From assembly GCA_937926175.1 (NCBI GenBank), contig CALANV010000039.1, positions 1 to 51,277 on the forward strand: DNA of 51,277 nt, written 5' to 3'. The position numbers and the translations under genes were made by a program. Each line of letters begins with the position of its first letter. Positions within the stretch are counted from its first letter, which is position 1. The notes beneath the pieces are model-generated. The model saw nothing but the letters and a program-made list of their open reading frames with translations, did not search any database and was not told the DNA's origin. Origin of the DNA: an uncultured Rhodospirillales bacterium. GTDB taxonomy: Bacteria > Pseudomonadota > Alphaproteobacteria > CACIAM-22H2. Below are positions 33,157 through 41,746 of this stretch, piece by piece.

Positions 33157-34452
33157 TTAGCGGCGGCCGGCGCGGCCGGGTGCCGGCGGCGGCGCGCCAC
33201 CCTGCGCCTCGCTGTCCTTGGCGAGGCGGTCCAGGTGCATCCGGATATGCGCGGCTTCCGCCGGCGTGTTGGCGAGGGCGATGGCACGGTCGAAGGCGAT
33301 GCGGGCCTCCTCGGCGCGGCCGAGCTGCATGAGCAGCGCGCCTTTCACGCCGAAGAAGTGGAAATAGCCGGCGAGCGGCTTCGCCAGTGGCTCGATCATT
33401 TCGAGCGCCGCAGCGGGCCCATGTATTTTGCTGACGGCGACGGCACGGTTGAGGGTGACGACGGGCGAGGGCTGCAGTTGTTGCAGCACCGCGTAAAGCC
33501 GATCGATCTCTGCCCAATCGGTGTCCTCGGGTCGCGCCGCGCGGGCGTGCACGCCGGCGATCGCGGCCTGCACCTGGTACGGCCCCGGACGCCCATGGCG
33601 CAGCGCCTTCTCCACCAGCACCAGCCCTTCGGCGATCATTTCGCGATTCCACAGGCGGCGATCCTGGTCCTCCAGAAGGACGATGGCGCCGTTCGCATCG
33701 AGTCTGGCGGGCGTGCGTGCATGCTGCAGGAGAAGCAGGGCGGTGAGGCCCATGATCTCGGGTTCGGCCGGGAAGAGCCGCAGCAGCAGCCGGGCCAGCC
33801 GGATCGCCTCGTCGCACAGCGGCGTGCGAATGTGAGCCGTACCACTGCTCGCCGAATAGCCTTCGTTGAACAGGAGATAGATCATGGCCGCAACGGTCCA
33901 CAGCCGTTCGGCCCGTTCCGCCGCACCCGGCGTCTCGAAGGGAATGCCGGTCGCCGCGATGCGACGCTTCGCGCGCGTGATGCGCTGCTCCATCGCGTCT
34001 TCGCTCACCAGGAAGGCCCGCGCCACTTCCTTGACCGTCAAACCTGACACGACGCGTAGCGCCAGCGCGATCTGCTGGGTCGCGGGCAGTTCGGGATGGC
34101 AGCAGATGAACAGGAGGCGCAGAACGTCATCGCGATACTGCATGCTGTCGAGACGTTCGGCGAGATCGGCCTCGGCGTCGTCGAGGTCCGAGACGAATTC
34201 ATCGGCCGGCAGCGGCTCGTGCCGGCTCTGGCGGCGCTGGTGGTCGAGGGCTGCGTTTCGTCCGACGAGGACGAGCCAGGAGGCCGGATCGCGCGGCGGC
34301 CCGTTGACCGGCCAGTGCTTCAGCGCGCGCAAGCATGCCTCCTGGAACGCTTCTTCGGCGGTATCGAGATTGCGAAAATAGCGCAGCAGGGCACCAACCA
34401 CCTGCGGGCGCGCCGCGGTCAGTGCCTCGTCGATCCAGGTGAGGTCGGTCAT
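33157..34452 (-). CDS. ECF42-type RNA polymerase sigma factor with C-terminal extension
   Basis: An ECF sigma factor of 431 aa. Sigma-2 region is about 10-80 (EEAFQEACLRALKHWP and WLVLVGRNAALDHQRR). Sigma-4 helix-turn-helix is LTVKEVARAFLVSEDAMEQR (about 138-157). The long helical TPR-like C-terminal extension (about 180-410) and the DGPF-protein partner next to it are the hallmarks of group ECF42, which lacks a classical anti-sigma factor. It is translated from an ATGA overlap with the upstream DGPF gene. Its likely regulon is defined by three promoter copies nearby. Confidence 0.93.
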   Translation of the reverse strand: MTDLTWIDEALTAARPQVVGALLRYFRNLDTAEEAFQEACLRALKHWPVNGPPRDPASWLVLVGRNAALDHQRRQSRHEPLPADEFVSDLDDAEADLAERLDSMQYRDDVLRLLFICCHPELPATQQIALALRVVSGLTVKEVARAFLVSEDAMEQRITRAKRRIAATGIPFETPGAAERAERLWTVAAMIYLLFNEGYSASSGTAHIRTPLCDEAIRLARLLLRLFPAEPEIMGLTALLLLQHARTPARLDANGAIVLLEDQDRRLWNREMIAEGLVLVEKALRHGRPGPYQVQAAIAGVHARAARPEDTDWAEIDRLYAVLQQLQPSPVVTLNRAVAVSKIHGPAAALEMIEPLAKPLAGYFHFFGVKGALLMQLGRAEEARIAFDRAIALANTPAEAAHIRMHLDRLAKDSEAQGGAPPPAPGRAGRR

Positions 34453-34811
34453 TTCACCCCGCTTCCGGGCCAGAACACCTGGACCGGGCGGATTTCGAGC
34501 GCGCCCGTTTCCTCCAGCAGCTCGCGCGCCGCGGCGATCGCTTCCTCGAGCGAGTCACAGTCAAAAATGTAAAAGCCAAGGAGCTGCTCCTTGGTTTCGG
34601 CGAAGGGACCGTCGATGACGATCGGCTCGCGACCCGCCCGGACCGTCGTCGCCGTGGTCGTCGGCATCAGGCGGGCGACCGGGCCGAGCTTGCCCCGGTC
34701 GGCGAATTTCTGCATCACTGCGCCATGTCGGGCCATGACGGCGTCGTCCTTCTCCTTCGACCAGGCGCCGACGACGGATTCGAGATTGTAGCAAAGAACG
34801 GCATACAGCAT
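34449..34811 (-). CDS. DGPF/YCII-family protein, partner of ECF42 sigma
   Basis: A 120-aa dimeric alpha/beta-barrel protein of the YCII/DGPF family, with IVIDGPFAETKEQLLGFYIF (about 65-84). DGPF proteins are conserved partners of ECF42 sigma factors. Its stop overlaps the sigma start by four bases (ATGA), so the two are translationally coupled. The start ATG 34811 is preceded by AGGGGAGA and an ECF42-type promoter. The function is unknown, possibly a sensor or modulator. Confidence 0.92.
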   Translation of the reverse strand: MLYAVLCYNLESVVGAWSKEKDDAVMARHGAVMQKFADRGKLGPVARLMPTTTATTVRAGREPIVIDGPFAETKEQLLGFYIFDCDSLEEAIAAARELLEETGALEIRPVQVFWPGSGVK

Positions 34812-34838
34812 CGGGTCTCCCCTCGTCTCATTCCCAAG

Positions 34839-34865
34839 GACGAACGAGCATACCCGATCCCGACA
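34839..34865 (-). promoter_or_regulatory. ECF42-type promoter for DGPF-sigma operon
   Basis: On the - strand TGTCGG (34865-34860), 17 bases, CGTC (34842-34839). The start codon of the DGPF gene follows about 28 bases later. This would make the sigma factor autoregulated. The 11 bases at the -10 end (GTTCGTCCTTG) are also found in the promoter at 33094-33120. Confidence 0.75.
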
Positions 34866-34958
34866 GAGGCGAATGCAGCAACGATGGCTGCCCGTTCCGC
34901 CGGACAAAAGAAGCGGAAAACGCGCCGCGACCGACCTTCGCAAAAAAATCACCGGACG

Positions 34959-34985
34959 TGTCGGTTTCGCGATGTTCCGTTCGTC
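34959..34985 (+). promoter_or_regulatory. ECF42-type promoter for the YCII-PhnB operon
   Basis: On the + strand TGTCGG (34959-34964), 17 bases, CGTC (34982-34985), with GTT before the -10 as in the other two copies. It faces the second YCII gene, whose start codon is 77 bases downstream. Two such promoters thus point away from each other in one intergenic region. Confidence 0.7.
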
Positions 34986-35062
34986 GTATCGTCGAGCAGG
35001 GGACAGAACCCGGCGGATAGGCTCCCCGGACACCCGGCTTCGAACCAAAAGGAGAGGCAGCG

Positions 35063-35485
35063 ATGCGATTCATGATGATCGTCAAGGCCAGCAAGGCGTC
35101 CGAGGCGGGTATTCCGCCGGGCGAGGAGCTCCTTGCCGCGATGGCCAGATACAACGAGGAAATGATAAAGGCCGGCGTGATGCTCGATGGCGCGGGGCTT
35201 CAACCGAGCGCGAAGGGCGCGCGCGTCAGGTTCTCGGGCGACGAGCGCATCGTGATCGACGGTCCTTTCCCGGCAACGAAGGACCTGATTGCCGGCTATT
35301 GGTTGATCCAGGTGAATTCGAAGGAAGAGGCGATCGAATGGGCCAGGCGCTGTCCCAATCCGCACCCCGGCGAGGAGAGCGAGATCGAGATTCGCCAGCT
35401 GTACGAGCTGGAGGATTTCGCTGCCAGCGCGGCGATCGAACACCACCGCGAGCTGGCCGAGGAGCTCGCGACGAGGAAGTCATAA
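35063..35485 (+). CDS. DGPF/YCII-family protein
   Basis: A second YCII/DGPF protein, 140 aa, with MRFMMIVKASKASEAG at the start and IVIDGPFPATKDLIAGYWLI (about 61-80). It is a diverged paralogue of the protein encoded at 34811. It has a strong ribosome-binding site (AAAAGGAGAGG). It heads a two-gene operon with a PhnB-like gene and is probably under the ECF42-type promoter at 34959. Confidence 0.92.
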   Translation: MRFMMIVKASKASEAGIPPGEELLAAMARYNEEMIKAGVMLDGAGLQPSAKGARVRFSGDERIVIDGPFPATKDLIAGYWLIQVNSKEEAIEWARRCPNPHPGEESEIEIRQLYELEDFAASAAIEHHRELAEELATRKS

Positions 35486-35529
35486 CCGCACGGACCCTGC
35501 CACCCCCACACCGTTGAGATGGAGCTGCC

Positions 35530-35943
35530 ATGTACGTTCAACCCTATCTGTTCTTCGACGGCCGCTGCGAGGAAGCGATCGAGTTCTACCGCCGCGCGCT
35601 GGGCGCCGAGGTGACGATGCTCATGCGTTTCAAGGAAAGCCCTGAACCGCCGCCGGCCGGGTGTGTCGCACCCGGGTCCGATGACAAGGTTATGCATGCG
35701 AGCCTCCGCATCGGCGAGACCACGGTAATGGCCTCCGACGGCCAGTGCACCGGGCAGACGCGTTTTCAGGGCTTCTCGCTGTCGCTCACGGCGAAAGACG
35801 AGGCCGAGGCGGCGCTGCTGTTCACGGCGCTGGCTGAAGGCGGGCAGGTGCAGATGCCATTGGGCAAGACCTTCTTCTCTCCGTGCTTCGGCATGGTCAC
35901 GGACCGCTTCGGCGTATCGTGGATGATCGTGGTGATGCCCTGA
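35530..35943 (+). CDS. PhnB-like VOC (glyoxalase-fold) protein
   Basis: A 137-aa VOC-superfamily protein of the PhnB-like group. Motifs are YLFFDGRCEEAIEFYRRALG at the start, KVMHASLRIGETTVMASDG and FSPCFGMVTDRFGVSWMIVV at the end. These proteins lack a proven substrate in most cases. The gap of 44 bases after the YCII stop suggests one operon. PhnB-like genes are frequent members of ECF42/YCII clusters. Confidence 0.92.
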   Translation: MYVQPYLFFDGRCEEAIEFYRRALGAEVTMLMRFKESPEPPPAGCVAPGSDDKVMHASLRIGETTVMASDGQCTGQTRFQGFSLSLTAKDEAEAALLFTALAEGGQVQMPLGKTFFSPCFGMVTDRFGVSWMIVVMP

Positions 35944-35987
35944 AGGCCGTCCGGGCACCGTGACGTGGCGCCCGCGACGTCCTTCCG

Positions 35988-37124
35988 TCAGTGCGACGCT
36001 TCGATCAACGGGCTGCGGAGATACTGCACGACGGCATCGGCGGCGATTTCATGTCCGGGCGTGCCCCAGTGCGTATCGTTCGGCATGTACACGTCCCGCA
36101 CGCCGCGACGGACGGCGGTGCGCATTTCCTCGAGCAAGCGGATCTGATGTAGCCGTTCATCCCGATAGAAGAGCTCCAACCTGCTGAGCCGCCGGTAACG
36201 TTCATCCGCGATGTAGTCGTCATAGACCGTCAGCTTGTTGGGTGCGACGAGGAACACGAACGCCGTCCTGCCGTTGCGCTCGACCAGTGCCTGCGCCGCC
36301 AGCAGATTGCAGAGCGCGGCGTCGATCTGCGTTCGCGACCACGCGGCGAGCCGGAATTCGTCGTCGTAGACGAGAAGGCGATCGCTTCGCCGGTTCGAGA
36401 ACATTTCGCCCGTCACGAGCGGCAGGTCATGGGCGCGCGTGATGTTGAGGCCTGCGACGTTGCGGAAAACGGCCTTCCAGATGGCGTCGACCGCCTGGCC
36501 GAAATCGAACTGGATCGCGTCGTCGCGGCGCCAGGGAACGGGGGCGACCGGAAGCGGTGTGAACCGTTCGACGATCGGGCCGGGACGGGACGGCGGCGCG
36601 TTCGGGCATTCGCCGATGTCGTGCCCGAGATAGGCGCGGGCCATGGTGATGTTGTTGCGCATCAGGTAGCGCTCGACGTGCTGCACGATCACAAGGCGCG
36701 GCGGCGACGCCTTGAAGATCGGATGCTCGGCGAGCTGCTGCACCGGCATGCGCGGTGTGGCGAGGACGGTTACGGACAATCCGGTCTTCTGGGCGACATA
36801 GTTGGGCCAGAAGGCGCCGGGATCGGTCTGGGTGTCGCCTCTCGGATTCGACGAGAAGGAATCGCCGAGGATGACGATGTCGTACGGACGCTCGTATTCG
36901 GTATCGACCAGCGGCGGGACGAAACGCTTCTGCGGCCGGTTCCAGCCATAGTCGTTCTCGGAGAACCCGCCGAGCCGCGTGAGATCGCCCCTGAGCGGCT
37001 CCTGGGTAAAGGCGTAAGCGAGCATGACCGCAAGCGGCGGCAGGATCAGCGCGAGGAGCAGCCGGTTGTAGTGTCGCGCGTCCCGCCCGGCCGACCGATT
37101 GAAAAGTTCATACATGCGGCTCAT
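35988..37124 (-). CDS. SGNH-like acyl-transfer partner (AlgX/AlgJ-like)
   Basis: A 378-aa protein with one N-terminal membrane anchor (about 21-39) and a periplasmic SGNH-hydrolase-like domain. The nucleophile block is ILGDSFS (G87-D88-S89). The Asp-His pair is D350/H352 in PNDTHWGTPGH. This pattern fits the AlgJ/AlgX-type enzymes that move acetyl groups to exported polysaccharides. It is 10 bases downstream of an MBOAT gene. The acceptor polymer is not known; gmd at the window end hints at exopolysaccharide genes but is 14 kb away. Confidence 0.85.
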   Translation of the reverse strand: MSRMYELFNRSAGRDARHYNRLLLALILPPLAVMLAYAFTQEPLRGDLTRLGGFSENDYGWNRPQKRFVPPLVDTEYERPYDIVILGDSFSSNPRGDTQTDPGAFWPNYVAQKTGLSVTVLATPRMPVQQLAEHPIFKASPPRLVIVQHVERYLMRNNITMARAYLGHDIGECPNAPPSRPGPIVERFTPLPVAPVPWRRDDAIQFDFGQAVDAIWKAVFRNVAGLNITRAHDLPLVTGEMFSNRRSDRLLVYDDEFRLAAWSRTQIDAALCNLLAAQALVERNGRTAFVFLVAPNKLTVYDDYIADERYRRLSRLELFYRDERLHQIRLLEEMRTAVRRGVRDVYMPNDTHWGTPGHEIAADAVVQYLRSPLIEASH

Positions 37125-37134
37125 CCGCGCGGAA

Positions 37135-38694
37135 TCAGAACTGAAAGTACAGGAACTCGCTGATGCCGGACATCTGCGTCAGGCTGTAGATGAAGGAGGC
37201 GGCGACGAGCCCGGCCCAGGCGTGCGTCGGCGTCCATCGCAGCCGCAGCGGGGCGACGTTCACGCGCATGATGCGTGCGGCATCCCGATTCGGCGGGACA
37301 TAGCCGACGAGCTGCTGCGAATTCGGTAGGAACAGCGCGATGGCAAAGAGCGCAGCCATCCACGCGGCCTGGGGCGGGCCGTCGAACAGCGGCAGGCGTG
37401 CGAACTCGATGTCGAGGAAGTCGATCGGCAGGTGCGCGAGTCGGCCAGCCAGTTCGGGCGGCAACGTCAGACCGTTGAGGCCGATCATGCCGGCGAGAAT
37501 CAGCCGCGCCGCGTCGAGGGATTCGGCGCGAAACAGGACCCAGCCGACGATCACGGCGAGCAGGGTCGTCGCACGGCCCAGCCATGCGCCGACGGGATGA
37601 GGTTCGCCCGGTGGAAATCCGGCCCGGCGGCGGAACGCGTGCCAGGCGTGGTTTATCACGAGATAGACGCCATGGAGCACGCCCCACAGCGCAAAGGTCC
37701 AGCCTGCGCCGTGCCAGATGCCGCCGAGTATCATGGTCATCAGGAGGTTCGCGTAGCGGCGCGCGGCGCCGCGGCGATTTCCGCCGAGCGCGATATAGAG
37801 ATAGTCGCGCAGGAAGCTCGACAGCGTGATGTGCCAACGCCGCCAGAAATCGATGATGTTGGCGGCGCGGTACGGCGAGTTGAAGTTGACGGGCAGCCGG
37901 ATGTTGAACATCAAGCCGAGCCCGACCGCCATGTCGCAGTATCCGGAGAAGTCGAAATAGAGCTGCAGCGTATAGGCGAGCGCGCCGCCCCAGGCCTCGA
38001 TAAGGCTCGGGGCCTCGCCTTCGGCCGCGGCAGCGAAGACGGGTCGCGCGTACGGGCCGACGGAGTCGGCGAGAACCACCTTCTTGAAAAGGCCGATCGC
38101 GAAGAACGTCAGTCCGGCCGCGATGTTGTCGTGGTCGAACCGGAAAATCCGCGGTTCGGAGAACTGCCGCAGGACATCGCGGTGGTTGACGATGGGACCG
38201 GCGATCAGCTGCGGGAAGAAGGCGACGAAAAGTGCGTAGCGTAGGAATCCGCCGTCATGCGTCTCGCCCCGCGCGGCATCCACCAGATAGGCGATCTGTT
38301 GAAACGTATAGAAGGAGATCCCGAGCGGCAGGATGATCGTCTCGATCACGATGTCCGCGCCGGTCGCGGCGTTGACGTTGTCGATGAGAAAGTTGGTGTA
38401 TTTGAAGTATCCGAGCGCGGCGAGGTTTCCCGCCACGCCGAGCGCCAGAAGCCATCCCCCGCGCGCCGCGCCGGCGGCGGCCTGCGCCATCAGGCTGCGG
38501 CCGACGACGTAGTTGAACGCGATGCTCGCGACGAGCAGCAGCAGGTAGGGCGGTCGCCAGTAGGCATAGAAGAACAGCGAACAGAGAACGGTCCAGCCGA
38601 TCGCAAGCTGCGGCCGCCGGGGCCCGAGCATGTAGAACCCGAGCAGCGTGACCGGCAGGAAGACGAGCACGAACTCATACGAGTTGAACAGCAT
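37135..38694 (-). CDS. MBOAT O-acyltransferase (AlgI family)
   Basis: A 519-aa membrane protein with about 10 or more segments. Family motifs are MLFNSYEFVLVFLPVTLLGF at the start, FFPQLIAGPIV, FWRRWHITLSSFLRDYLY (about 283-300) and GGIWHGAGWTFALWG with H328; a second His is H341. MBOAT proteins carry acyl groups across the membrane and hand them to a periplasmic SGNH partner, here the next gene. Together they form a two-gene polysaccharide O-acylation module. Confidence 0.93.
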   Translation of the reverse strand: MLFNSYEFVLVFLPVTLLGFYMLGPRRPQLAIGWTVLCSLFFYAYWRPPYLLLLVASIAFNYVVGRSLMAQAAAGAARGGWLLALGVAGNLAALGYFKYTNFLIDNVNAATGADIVIETIILPLGISFYTFQQIAYLVDAARGETHDGGFLRYALFVAFFPQLIAGPIVNHRDVLRQFSEPRIFRFDHDNIAAGLTFFAIGLFKKVVLADSVGPYARPVFAAAAEGEAPSLIEAWGGALAYTLQLYFDFSGYCDMAVGLGLMFNIRLPVNFNSPYRAANIIDFWRRWHITLSSFLRDYLYIALGGNRRGAARRYANLLMTMILGGIWHGAGWTFALWGVLHGVYLVINHAWHAFRRRAGFPPGEPHPVGAWLGRATTLLAVIVGWVLFRAESLDAARLILAGMIGLNGLTLPPELAGRLAHLPIDFLDIEFARLPLFDGPPQAAWMAALFAIALFLPNSQQLVGYVPPNRDAARIMRVNVAPLRLRWTPTHAWAGLVAASFIYSLTQMSGISEFLYFQF

Positions 38695-38868
38695 CGGGTG
38701 CCGATACCGTGCCCGGTCTCGAGGAAGATGTGCAGAAGCCTAACCCGCACTCGCTTGGGTCGCGCCTCGTGCATCGGAGACGCCGGAATCATCGAATGGA
38801 GTAGCCCGCAAATGCGACCGGGTCGCCGGAACGATCCGGCCGCACACCGTCGCCGATCCCGAGTCGCC

Positions 38869-39948
38869 TCACAGCAGGGTCAGCTGGTCGCCGGGCGCGG
38901 GCGGAACGCGGAATCGTGTCGTGTCGAAGTGCCAGTAGCGGTCGCCGAGGCCAAGGCGCGTGCAGGCAAGACGGAAGCGCTCGGCGATGAGCTCCGCATA
39001 GGGGCCGTCGCCGCGCATGCGCGTGCCGAAATTCGGATCGTTGAGGCGGCCGCCGCGCACGTCGCGCACGAGGCTCAGGACGTGCTTCGCCTTGAGCGGC
39101 ACATGCGTCTCCAGCCATTGGGCGAACAGGTCCTTGATCTCGAACGGTAGGCGCAGGAGCACGTAGGCGGCGCTCGTGGCACCAGCGGCGTGCGCCGCGG
39201 CCAGGATCGATTCCATTTCGCGGTCGTTCAGGACGGGGATGATCGGCGCGACCATGACGCCGACCGGCACGCCGGCGGCCGCAAGCGTGCGGATCGCCTC
39301 GATCCGCCGCGCCGGCGTCGCCGCCCGCGGTTCCATCTTTCGTGCAAGATCGCGGTCAAGCGTCGTCACCGAGATGAAGACGCGGGCGAGCCGCTTCTCG
39401 GCCATCGGCGCGAGGATGTCGAGATCGCGCAGGACGAGCGCCGACTTGGTGACGATCGAGACGGGATGCTCGAATGCGGCGAGCACCTCGAGGATCGAAC
39501 GGGTGATCCGCATGTCGCGCTCGATCGGTTGGTAGGGATCGGTATTGGTGCCGAGCGCGATCGGACTGACGCGGTAGCCCGGCTTGCGCAGGGCCGCTGC
39601 GAGCAGCGATGCGGCATTGGGCTTGGCGAAGAGCCGCGTCTCGAAATCGAGGCCCGTCGACAGACCGAGATAACCGTGAGACGGGCGCGCGTAACAGTAG
39701 ATGCAGCCGTGTTCGCAGCCGCGATAGGGGTTCACGGACTGCTCGAACGGAATGTCGGGCGAGTCGTTGCGCGTGATGATGGTGCGCGCCGCATCGGTCG
39801 TCACGGTCGTGCGGAGCGGCGGCAGGTCGTCGTCCGCCGGTGCCCAGCCGTCGTCGATCGCGACCCGGACATGCGGTTCGAACCGGCCGTCAGGGTTGCC
39901 GATCGCGCCACGTCCCTTGCGCGGCTGCGGCGGGCGGATATCGAGCAT
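38869..39948 (-). CDS. PA0069-type radical SAM protein
   Basis: A 359-aa radical SAM enzyme. The cluster motif is C78-x3-C82-x2-C85 in YRGCEHGCIYCYARPSH. SAM-binding features include GTNTDPYQPIE and SIVTKSALVLRD. This family resembles spore photoproduct lyase but its substrate is not established. An SOS box of alphaproteobacterial type lies 25 bases before its start, which suggests DNA damage control. It is a single-gene unit. Confidence 0.9.
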   Translation of the reverse strand: MLDIRPPQPRKGRGAIGNPDGRFEPHVRVAIDDGWAPADDDLPPLRTTVTTDAARTIITRNDSPDIPFEQSVNPYRGCEHGCIYCYARPSHGYLGLSTGLDFETRLFAKPNAASLLAAALRKPGYRVSPIALGTNTDPYQPIERDMRITRSILEVLAAFEHPVSIVTKSALVLRDLDILAPMAEKRLARVFISVTTLDRDLARKMEPRAATPARRIEAIRTLAAAGVPVGVMVAPIIPVLNDREMESILAAAHAAGATSAAYVLLRLPFEIKDLFAQWLETHVPLKAKHVLSLVRDVRGGRLNDPNFGTRMRGDGPYAELIAERFRLACTRLGLGDRYWHFDTTRFRVPPAPGDQLTLL

Positions 39949-39972
39949 GAAATAAGTCTATGGTCTTCATGA

Positions 39973-39987
39973 GAACATATCAAGAAC
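39973..39987 (-). promoter_or_regulatory. LexA (SOS) box upstream of the radical SAM gene
   Basis: GAACATATCAAGAAC fits GAAC-N7-GAAC, the reverse complement of the GTTC-N7-GTTC box bound by LexA in alphaproteobacteria. It is 25 bases upstream of the radical SAM start, on the side where its promoter must lie. LexA itself is not in the window. Confidence 0.7.
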
Positions 39988-40157
39988 AAAGCTTGACTGT
40001 GGGTATCTCGTCTCGAAGCGGCCCCGTCATGCGGGACCGAAGCTCAAGGCGCCGTCGGCGCACATGCGACGTGCCCCGTATCCGAGAGGCACGGACGTGG
40101 AACACACCGTCGAATGTCCTGTTGCCAGTCTGAGAGCGATCGGACACGAGGGAAACC

Positions 40158-40622
40158 ATGGCATTCGTGCTGAACAGCGTTGCTTTCGCCAATGGCCAGA
40201 AGATTCCGCTGCGGTACACGGGCGAGGGCGAGAACATATCCCCGCCGCTGTCATGGGCCGGCGCGCCGGAAGCGACGCAAAGCTACATGCTGGTGATGGA
40301 GGATCCCGATGCGCCGTCCGGCACGTTCAGGCATTGGGTCACCTACGATATTCCGGCCACATGGAACGAACTGCCCGAGGGGATCGGCAGCGACGCATCC
40401 AATGCGGCCATACGGCACGTCCGCAACGATTTCGGGCATGAGCGTTATGACGGTCCGAGTCCGCCGCGTGGACACGGCGTCCATCACTACCGGTTTCGGC
40501 TGGTCGCACTGGACACGCCGCACATCGATCTGCCGCCATCGGCCGACGCCGAGAAACTCTGGCGTGCCGCGCAGCCGCACATCATTGCCGAGGCCGAGAC
40601 CGTCGGCCTGTACGCGCGGTAA
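40158..40622 (+). CDS. YbhB/YbcL-type PEBP protein
   Basis: A 154-aa phosphatidylethanolamine-binding-protein-family member. Typical blocks are ENISPPLSWAGAPEATQSYM, VMEDPDAPSGTFRHWVTYDI and GVHHYRFRLVAL. The ligand is unknown in bacteria. GAGGGAAACC precedes the ATG. Its 5' region (40020-40150) has no motif I recognise. Confidence 0.92.
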   Translation: MAFVLNSVAFANGQKIPLRYTGEGENISPPLSWAGAPEATQSYMLVMEDPDAPSGTFRHWVTYDIPATWNELPEGIGSDASNAAIRHVRNDFGHERYDGPSPPRGHGVHHYRFRLVALDTPHIDLPPSADAEKLWRAAQPHIIAEAETVGLYAR

Positions 40623-40673
40623 CCAGCACCTGCGGCGCGCGCCGCCCTGCTTGCCGCCCGGACGCCGATTCCA

Positions 40674-41711
40674 TCAGAACTGCAGCGCGTCGGGTCCGAG
40701 CCACTCCGCCCGCACGCGCGCGATCGTTGCCGGATCGAGGGCGTCGTCGATGACCGCATCGACGTGCGCGGCGACGTCCGGTGCCAGCACGGCGGCGGCA
40801 TTCTCGGCACGAAAGCGGGCGAACACCGTCGTGGTCCTGAGCCAGGTGAGACGGCGCATCGGCAGCAGCCACGGACGGATCGCGCCTTCGAGCATCGGCC
40901 CCACTGCCAGGAAATAGGTGCGGACGAAGCGCTCGACGTCTTCGCGTGCGAGTACGCATTCGCAATCCGGGTCCCACCGCGTCGCCGGGCGCAGCGTCGC
41001 GTGCGCGATATCGATCGCCGGCGATCCATAGGCGGCTTTCTCGAGGTCGACGAACATGGCGAGACCGGTGCCGGTGACGATGAAGTTGCCGGGGTGCGCG
41101 TCGCTCACCACGAACGTGTGCGGCGGCACACCCAGGCTGCGCGCCTCCTGGTCGAGGAAACGCCTAGCCCAGGCGATTTCCTCGCCGATCTGGCGGCGCG
41201 CATCGGGGTGGGCGTTCACCGTCTCGAGGAATCGTGCGTTGCGTTCGACGACGGCGAGCGTCGCGGCGAAGGCGTCGGCGGTGTCGGCGAGCGGGGCGCG
41301 ATCCTCGGGCGCCGGCACCGGCAGCGCATGGATCGATGCAAGCGCTTCGGCGATCAGCGACAGTTCCGTCGGCAGACGCGGCGCGTGTCCGACGATGTCG
41401 TCGACGACGAGCGCCCCGGCGGGCAGTGCCGCGGACGGCGGCAGGACGGCGTGCAACGTCGGCGTGCGGGCACTCGGGGCCGCGCGCCGGAAGCTCTCGG
41501 CCTGATAGGCGAGTGCCGCGTCCGCGGACCGATCCTTGGGTGGCATGCGCGGGATGCGGACCAGCAATCCCCGGTCGCGCAGGCGCCAGTGCGCATGGGC
41601 AAGCCCCTTCTGCGGCAGCGGTTCGAGATCGGACGGACCGATGGCGGCGAACGCCGGCAAGGCGGCGAGCGCGCGGGCGACGGTCGCGGCGTCGGGCGGC
41701 GGAAGCATCAT
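40674..41711 (-). CDS. Aminoglycoside-phosphotransferase-fold kinase
   Basis: A 345-aa APH/choline-kinase-fold protein. Catalytic block: VVSDAHPGNFIVT with D204, H206 and N209. Metal-binding Asp: D222 in MFVDLEKAAYGSPAIDIA. N-terminal lobe: LLVRIPR with the likely nucleotide Lys/Arg region. Most such chromosomal genes act on small hydroxyl compounds, not on antibiotics; substrate unknown. Its start faces the glycosyltransferase gene with 35 bases between the start codons. Confidence 0.85.
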   Translation of the reverse strand: MMLPPPDAATVARALAALPAFAAIGPSDLEPLPQKGLAHAHWRLRDRGLLVRIPRMPPKDRSADAALAYQAESFRRAAPSARTPTLHAVLPPSAALPAGALVVDDIVGHAPRLPTELSLIAEALASIHALPVPAPEDRAPLADTADAFAATLAVVERNARFLETVNAHPDARRQIGEEIAWARRFLDQEARSLGVPPHTFVVSDAHPGNFIVTGTGLAMFVDLEKAAYGSPAIDIAHATLRPATRWDPDCECVLAREDVERFVRTYFLAVGPMLEGAIRPWLLPMRRLTWLRTTTVFARFRAENAAAVLAPDVAAHVDAVIDDALDPATIARVRAEWLGPDALQF

Positions 41712-41746
41712 CCGTGTATAAATAGCGCAGATCCGGAAGAAAACCT

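Noticed and set aside
40674..41711. Aminoglycoside-resistance gene
   Set aside because: APH-fold kinases are diverse, and the surroundings give no resistance or mobile-element context.
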